A stretch of 64,000 nt of DNA from Chelonoidis abingdonii (taxonomy: Eukaryota > Chordata > Testudines > Testudinidae). Of this stretch, positions 60,101 through 64,000 are shown piece by piece. The stretch is taken from NCBI RefSeq assembly GCF_003597395.2, contig NC_133770.1, forward strand, positions 293,515,686 through 293,579,685, read 5' to 3'. Under the pieces are notes generated by a model, which had not been told where the DNA came from, made no database searches, and saw nothing but the letters and a program-made list of their open reading frames with translations. Position 1 is the first letter of the stretch; the number at the start of each line of letters is the position of its first letter. Made by a program: the position numbers and the translations under genes.

Positions 60101-60897
60101 ATCCAAACTATACGACGGTGAGTGGCCTGAGCCGTTGGCCAGAAGAACCTTTTGTATGTGAGCAAAGTTTTAAAAAAAACTTCGCACGGAACTGGACCTA
60201 GGGCAGATTGGGAGCCAGAACGGGAGCAAAAAGGGGCCCTGTGATCCTTTTTACTTCTTAATAACCAGTGGGGGACCGAAACATTAGTTGGTGATGTGGG
60301 ATTAAATTTCAGTGGTTACTCCCTAAACTGGTGGGTATCTCCTCCCCGTGCAGCCCTGCCCGACCTGGCATTTCCAAATAGGCTGCCATCACCGCTGGGT
60401 CACACGAAAATGAATGGAAAATTTAACCCAAAACAACACTGAAAACAAAGAGTCTTAAGTAGTCGCACTGAAACAGAGTAATGGAACAAAGAGAACGTCT
60501 ATGTAAGAACAACACCCGCAGAGTACTGCATAAAAAGTATTAAAAAAAGTTTTCAATAAATAATCAAATCTAATTGCAGAGGTTGTAGTATTAAAGTAGT
60601 CTTAATCACAATGAGGACTCAGTAACTCAACAGAGGTAGGGTTGTTACAGAGTGGGTAGTGAGATCGTACGGCATTCTGCAGGAGGGCAAACTAGATATC
60701 AAAGGCCCCCTCCTGACCTTAAATGGCTGAGTCGATAATGCCCTTAAAAACTCGGTAACTGTAATCTGCCAATGCATCTGATGAAGTGGGTATTCACCCA
60801 CGAAAGCTCATGCTCCAAAACATCTGTTAGTCTATAAGGTGCCGCAGGATTCTTTGCTGCTTTTACAGATCTAGACTAACACAGCTACCCCTCTGAT
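54200..60897. mobile_element. Repeat unit with inverted ends, interior replaced by the noisy block
   Basis: The left end AAAGCAGCAAAGAATCCTGT to about 54372 and the right end 60768-60897 are partly reverse complements of each other (GCATGAGCTTTCGTGGG versus CCCACGAAAGCTCATGC). The flanks ACTAGTTTTTTTTTT (from 54184) and ACTAGTTTTTTTTT (60898-60911) look like one duplicated target. The genuine interior between about 54372 and 60768 is not visible, because what lies there is a copy of another locus. Confidence 0.7.
54373..60767 (+). other. Indel-riddled second copy of 44988-51867
   Basis: The order and content follow 44988-51867 from end to end: CR1, the solo LTR (about 54891-55555), old CR1, the LTR-like and CR1 blocks (58630 and left), the LTR (from about 59004) and the nested hAT (about 59321-59720). 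It is 6395 bases against 6880, about 7 percent shorter, with missing or added single bases every 10-20 bases and comparatively few substitutions. No ORF in it is trustworthy. It is probably unpolished long-read sequence. The short open frames (for example 58773-59324) are artefacts. Confidence 0.9.
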
Positions 60898-60911
60898 ACT
60901 AGTTTTTTTTT

Positions 60912-62029
60912 AATCCACAGTTAAAATCCAATTAGAACAGTGCCCCATAATTCTGACACTGTTTATTCTAAAGGTTCTTTGTTTGCGCTTAACTTTGAAT
61001 TGATGGTGTATAGCATATTCTTGAAAGCTGTGAGCCATTTAGGTCATATCTATATGGGGACTTTTATGTGATTTAAACTGTGTACATGGCTCTATTTAAA
61101 AGTTGCAGAGTTTGTCTGACTGGTGTGGATGGGGCTATTGTGAATGTATTTTAAATACTGCACCTTTAATTTCCAAAAGACTGCTGCCTGCAGTGTCAGG
61201 TGTCATTTTGTGTAATGGAGGAATGCAGCTCCTTCACAGGAAACAAACACAGCGCTTCACTGAGACTTTAGTTTTGTCCTTTCTTGTTTTCTTTAAATTA
61301 AAATCATTCAGGCTGAAAGCGTAGGCTTATTCTGTGTGTATGGAAAAGAGAGGCCAAACTTCACTAGAAAAACCTTTAGTTTCCCAATAAAATAAAACCT
61401 TCATATAAAAACATGTTGAACAACACAGTAAAAAATACATTCTAGGGAATGATCCAGAATTGTTTGTCTGTTTGTTCATTTTTTGTATTTTGTCTAAATG
61501 CTAAATTGTGAGCTCTCTGGAATATAGGGTCTGTCTTTGTGGTCTTTATACAATATCTAATACAGTCCCTCATCAGTTGCTACCCTAATGGAAATAAATA
61601 AGTTTCAAGGGGATGAACTAGGTGATCTAATATAAAGTAATGAAATGTAATAACTTACAATTAATAAAATCTTGTAAAGGAAAGCATGCAGATCCAATTC
61701 CTACAGAGATTCCTGCTGCCTGTGTTTTATAATCATGGGGCAAGGAAGGGTGGGTGGGCTCAAAACCTGAAAACAACCTTGCTGTTTAGAGTTAAGACCT
61801 GACCCTGCACCCCTGACTCTTATAAACAGTCACACTGTCTTCAGTAGGACAACTTGTGTACATAAGGGCTGCAGGTTCAATTCTTTAGATCCTTCCTCCG
61901 CTGTGTTGTTGTGTGTGTGGACTTTGTCAATGACTCATTCCTTTCTGGAAGCAGCAGTGCCATGCATTCAGTAACTGGCTCTGCTTCTTGCAACTTGTAA
62001 AGTTACTTGGAATTATCCTGTAGTTTATA
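60912..62029. other. Unique-looking sequence with a MIR-like SINE tail
   Basis: At 61500-61605, AATTGTGAGCTCTCTGGAAT, then GGGTCTGTCTTTGTGG and GGAAATAAATAA match the 3' part of the reptile MIR-like SINE. No gene recognised. Confidence 0.5.
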
Positions 62030-62620
62030 CTAATGGGATGGCTCACCCAGCTATGGCCTCCCTTAAGAAAATGTGGAAAAACTGTGGCAGCTCGAAATGT
62101 ACCACGGTGCAACTGGTGAAAACTCCAATTTTCTCCATAGTTATTTATGGATGTGACTCATGGGAAGTTAATGCTGCTGAGAAGAAGAAACTTGATGCTT
62201 CTGAAATGTGGTGTTAGTGAAGACTCTTGTGTATCTCCTGGATGGGAAAAAAAGAAGAAAGCTTATGTTAAAAATATTGGAGAGATGAAGACCTGATTTG
62301 GAAAACAGACACAAACGTACATACTTTAGTAACATTAGGCGTAGAGATGGCAATAACCTTGGGAAAGTTATTATGGAAGGAATAGTGGAAAGTTATTTTA
62401 ATAGGGGATGACCAGCAAGGAGATGGATGGATGGTATGCAGCAGATCACTAGAAGGTCAGCTGCTGAATGGTCAAATTAGCAGTGGATCATGAAGTCATC
62501 GGGAAATCCTGCTATAAAGTCATTGCTATCCAGACATGAACAAATGGATTTGCTTACTCGTGAAGAATACTGTGACTTTATACACCCACAGGAACATGCC
62601 AAGTAGCACTAAGGGACTCT
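62030..62620 (+). pseudogene. RTE-like LINE C-terminal relic
   Basis: The plus strand reads YGCDSWEVNAAEKKKLDASE then MWC with stops, resembling the RT C-terminal YGSETW...KKKLDAFEMWC motif of RTE-type LINEs, followed by RLLCISWMGKK. Several stops interrupt the frame within 100 bases, so it is dead. The clade is a guess from this one motif. Confidence 0.55.
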
Positions 62621-63199
62621 CCAAACAGAAGCTTGTATTATTCTGTATTATGCAATCAGAATAATACAATAGGATTTTTTTTTCAAATTATTCAAAAGTA
62701 CAGGAGCATTCTAAGGACAAACGGGCCATTTCCCAAGTTGGCAGGTCTTTAGCTACCTAAATCTTTATAGCCACTTAAAAACCAGTAGACAGTCACTGTG
62801 GCCTTGGCTACACTTGAGTTACAGCACTGGTGGTGGCTTTATAGCGCTGTAACTCACTCTCTGTCCACACTGACAAGGCCCATACAGCGCTGTACCTCCA
62901 TGGTTACAGCGCTGCTTGTACTCCACCTCCACAAGATGAATAAAGAGTATAGTGCTGCTGCTGTAGGACTGCGCCGCCAGTGTGGCCACCCAAAGTGCTC
63001 TCATTGGCCTCCAGAAGTATTTGGCAGTATCCCAGAATGTCTTTCTAGCCACTCTACTCATCAGTTCGAACTCTACTGCCCTGGCCTCAGGTGACCAACC
63101 ATCAGACCCGCCCTTTAAATTCCCTGGGAATTTTAAAAATCCCCTTCCTGTTTGCTCAGCCAGGTGTGGAATGCAATCAGTGAATCTTTCCAGGTGACC

Positions 63200-63704
63200 A
63201 TGCCTCCACGTGCCAAACAAGCCCCAGCATGGAGTAATGGCGAGTTGCTGAACCTCATCAATGTTTGTGGGGAGGAAGCTCTCCAGTCCCAGCTGCGCTC
63301 CAGCTGTAGGAACTACGATACCTTTGGGCAGATATCATGGGCCATGATGGAAAAGGGCCATGACCGGGATGCACTGCAGTGCAGGGTTAAAGTGAAGGAG
63401 CTGCGGAGTGCCTACTGCAAAGCCTGGGAGGGAAACCGCTGCTCCAGTGCTGCCCCCACGACCTACCATTTCTACAAAGAGTTGGACCCGATACTTGGGA
63501 GTGACCCCACCTCCACTCTGAGCACCACTGTGGACACTTCAGAGCAGGAGGAGGAGGAAAGCGAGAGTGAGGGTACTGGGGCAGGGGGAGACACCCTGGA
63601 GTCCCTGGATGCATGCAGCCAGCAGCTCTTCTCAAGCCAGGAGGAAGGTAGCCAGTCGCAGCAGCTGGTACTTGGTGGAGGACAAACAGAGGAGCAGGTT
63701 CCTA
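63200..63704 (+). CDS. Myb/SANT-like DNA-binding protein of a PIF/Harbinger element, first exon
   Basis: In this family the Myb-like protein binds the element ends and helps the transposase enter the nucleus. I start at the ATG at 63200 (MPPRAKQAPAW), because the preceding ATG at 63152 adds only non-conserved residues. Residues about 8-95 form the SANT/Myb-like trihelix with the spaced Trp/aromatic pattern: WSNGELLNLINVCGEEALQ, YDTFGQISWAMMEKGHD, CRVKVKELRSAYCKAW and YHFYKELDPILG. An acidic Glu/Ser stretch follows (EQEEEESESEGTG), then a Ser/Gln tail. At 63704 a donor-like A|GTAAGC follows EEQVP, so the exon probably ends there and the open frame beyond it (to 63796) is intronic. The later exon is not resolved. 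No internal stop is seen. Confidence 0.85.
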
Positions 63705-64000
63705 GTAAGCGGCTTTTATTTTCAGGAAGGAAATTTTTCGAGAGAGGAGGGTTAGGGCTGCATGCATGCATGCCTAGATGCGGAATAGCATATTGATGTG
63801 GTCTATCATGTTGCGGTAATTGGCCTCGATAATCTCTTCAAAAGTCTCATCCACAACATGGGCAATGCGCTTCCGTAGGTTTATTGGGAGAGCTGCCGTG
63901 GTCCTTGTCCCAGTCAGGATAACGTGTCCGTGCCACTGTGCTGCGAGGGGTGGGAGGACCATTGCTGCACACAGGCAAGCTGCATAGGGGCCAGGGCGGA
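63705..64000 (+). other. Putative intron or later part of the Harbinger unit
   Basis: The sequence after the donor-like site has no ORF in continuity with the Myb domain. A 62-codon minus-strand frame (63962-63774, with FEEIIEANYRNMIDHI) is open, but I cannot assign it to a known domain. Confidence 0.4.

Larger units (their letters stand above)
62800..64000 (+). mobile_element. PIF/Harbinger-type DNA transposon, 5' part, runs off the window
   Basis: PIF/Harbinger elements carry two genes, a DDE transposase and a Myb/SANT-like DNA-binding protein. Here GGCCTTGGCTACACTTGAGT forms the likely left terminus, followed by repeated AGCGCTGTA words (62843, 62884, 62906) and the Myb-like ORF. The transposase gene is not in the window. 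The right end is outside. Confidence 0.8.

Noticed and set aside
54373..60767. Natural segmental duplication
   Set aside because: Gap-dominated differences and exact repeat junctions fit assembly error better, though only read data can settle it.
1..64000. CRISPR arrays, operons, ribosome binding sites, rRNA or tRNA genes
   Set aside because: Nothing of the kind seen; the window is vertebrate repeat-rich DNA.

Overview
This window looks like vertebrate genomic DNA, most likely turtle. The case rests on the mix of interspersed repeats: many CR1 LINE copies of several ages, a DIRS-type tyrosine-recombinase retrotransposon, a Penelope-like element with a GIY-YIG domain, short hAT-type elements with 8-bp target duplications, solo LTRs, MIR-like SINEs and a PIF/Harbinger element with a Myb/SANT-like ORF. 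I recognise no host protein-coding exon, tRNA or rRNA. Every convincing coding stretch belongs to a transposable element, so the window is probably intergenic or deep intronic. Repeat family names come from memory of amniote repeats and were not checked against a library.

Layout. 1-3610: a noisy inverted copy of the 5' part of the DIRS element (1-1320), continuing into a minus-strand CR1 (1321-3610). 3611-10027: a plus-strand CR1 tail split by a near-complete DIRS element (3742-9895). It has inverted terminal repeats, a broken gag-like ORF, an open RT/RNase H/methyltransferase-like ORF and a broken tyrosine-recombinase ORF, and it ends with an internal complementary region. 10028-22029: mostly unique sequence with MIR-like fragments and one solo LTR (17326-18421). 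22030-24040: a 5'-truncated CR1 with a 241-codon open frame, an older LINE piece, a SINE and a 232-bp hAT element. 25209-26199: an LTR that contains a 712-base assembly gap. 26200-43600: old LINEs, two hAT elements, a nested Tigger-like element and a Penelope-like element whose two parts face each other.

44320-51867: a dense stack of CR1 copies and LTRs with a nested hAT element. 52015-54009: more CR1, an LTR and a hAT element. 54200-60897: a repeat unit with inverted ends. Its interior (54373-60767) is an indel-riddled second copy of 44988-51867, which looks like unpolished long-read gap fill and not like a natural duplication. 60898-64000: mostly unique sequence, an RTE-like relic and the 5' part of a PIF/Harbinger element running off the window.

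The elements are mostly nested or adjacent insertions, not cooperating genes. Within DIRS the encoded activities would work together: RT/RNase H copies the RNA, the termini pair with the internal complementary region to form a circle, and the recombinase integrates it. This copy appears unable to do so by itself because gag is frameshifted and the recombinase is frameshifted and has lost likely catalytic residues. I found no convincing undescribed system. The strongest observations are two probable assembly anomalies, the legible DIRS replication architecture and the inverted Penelope-like element.
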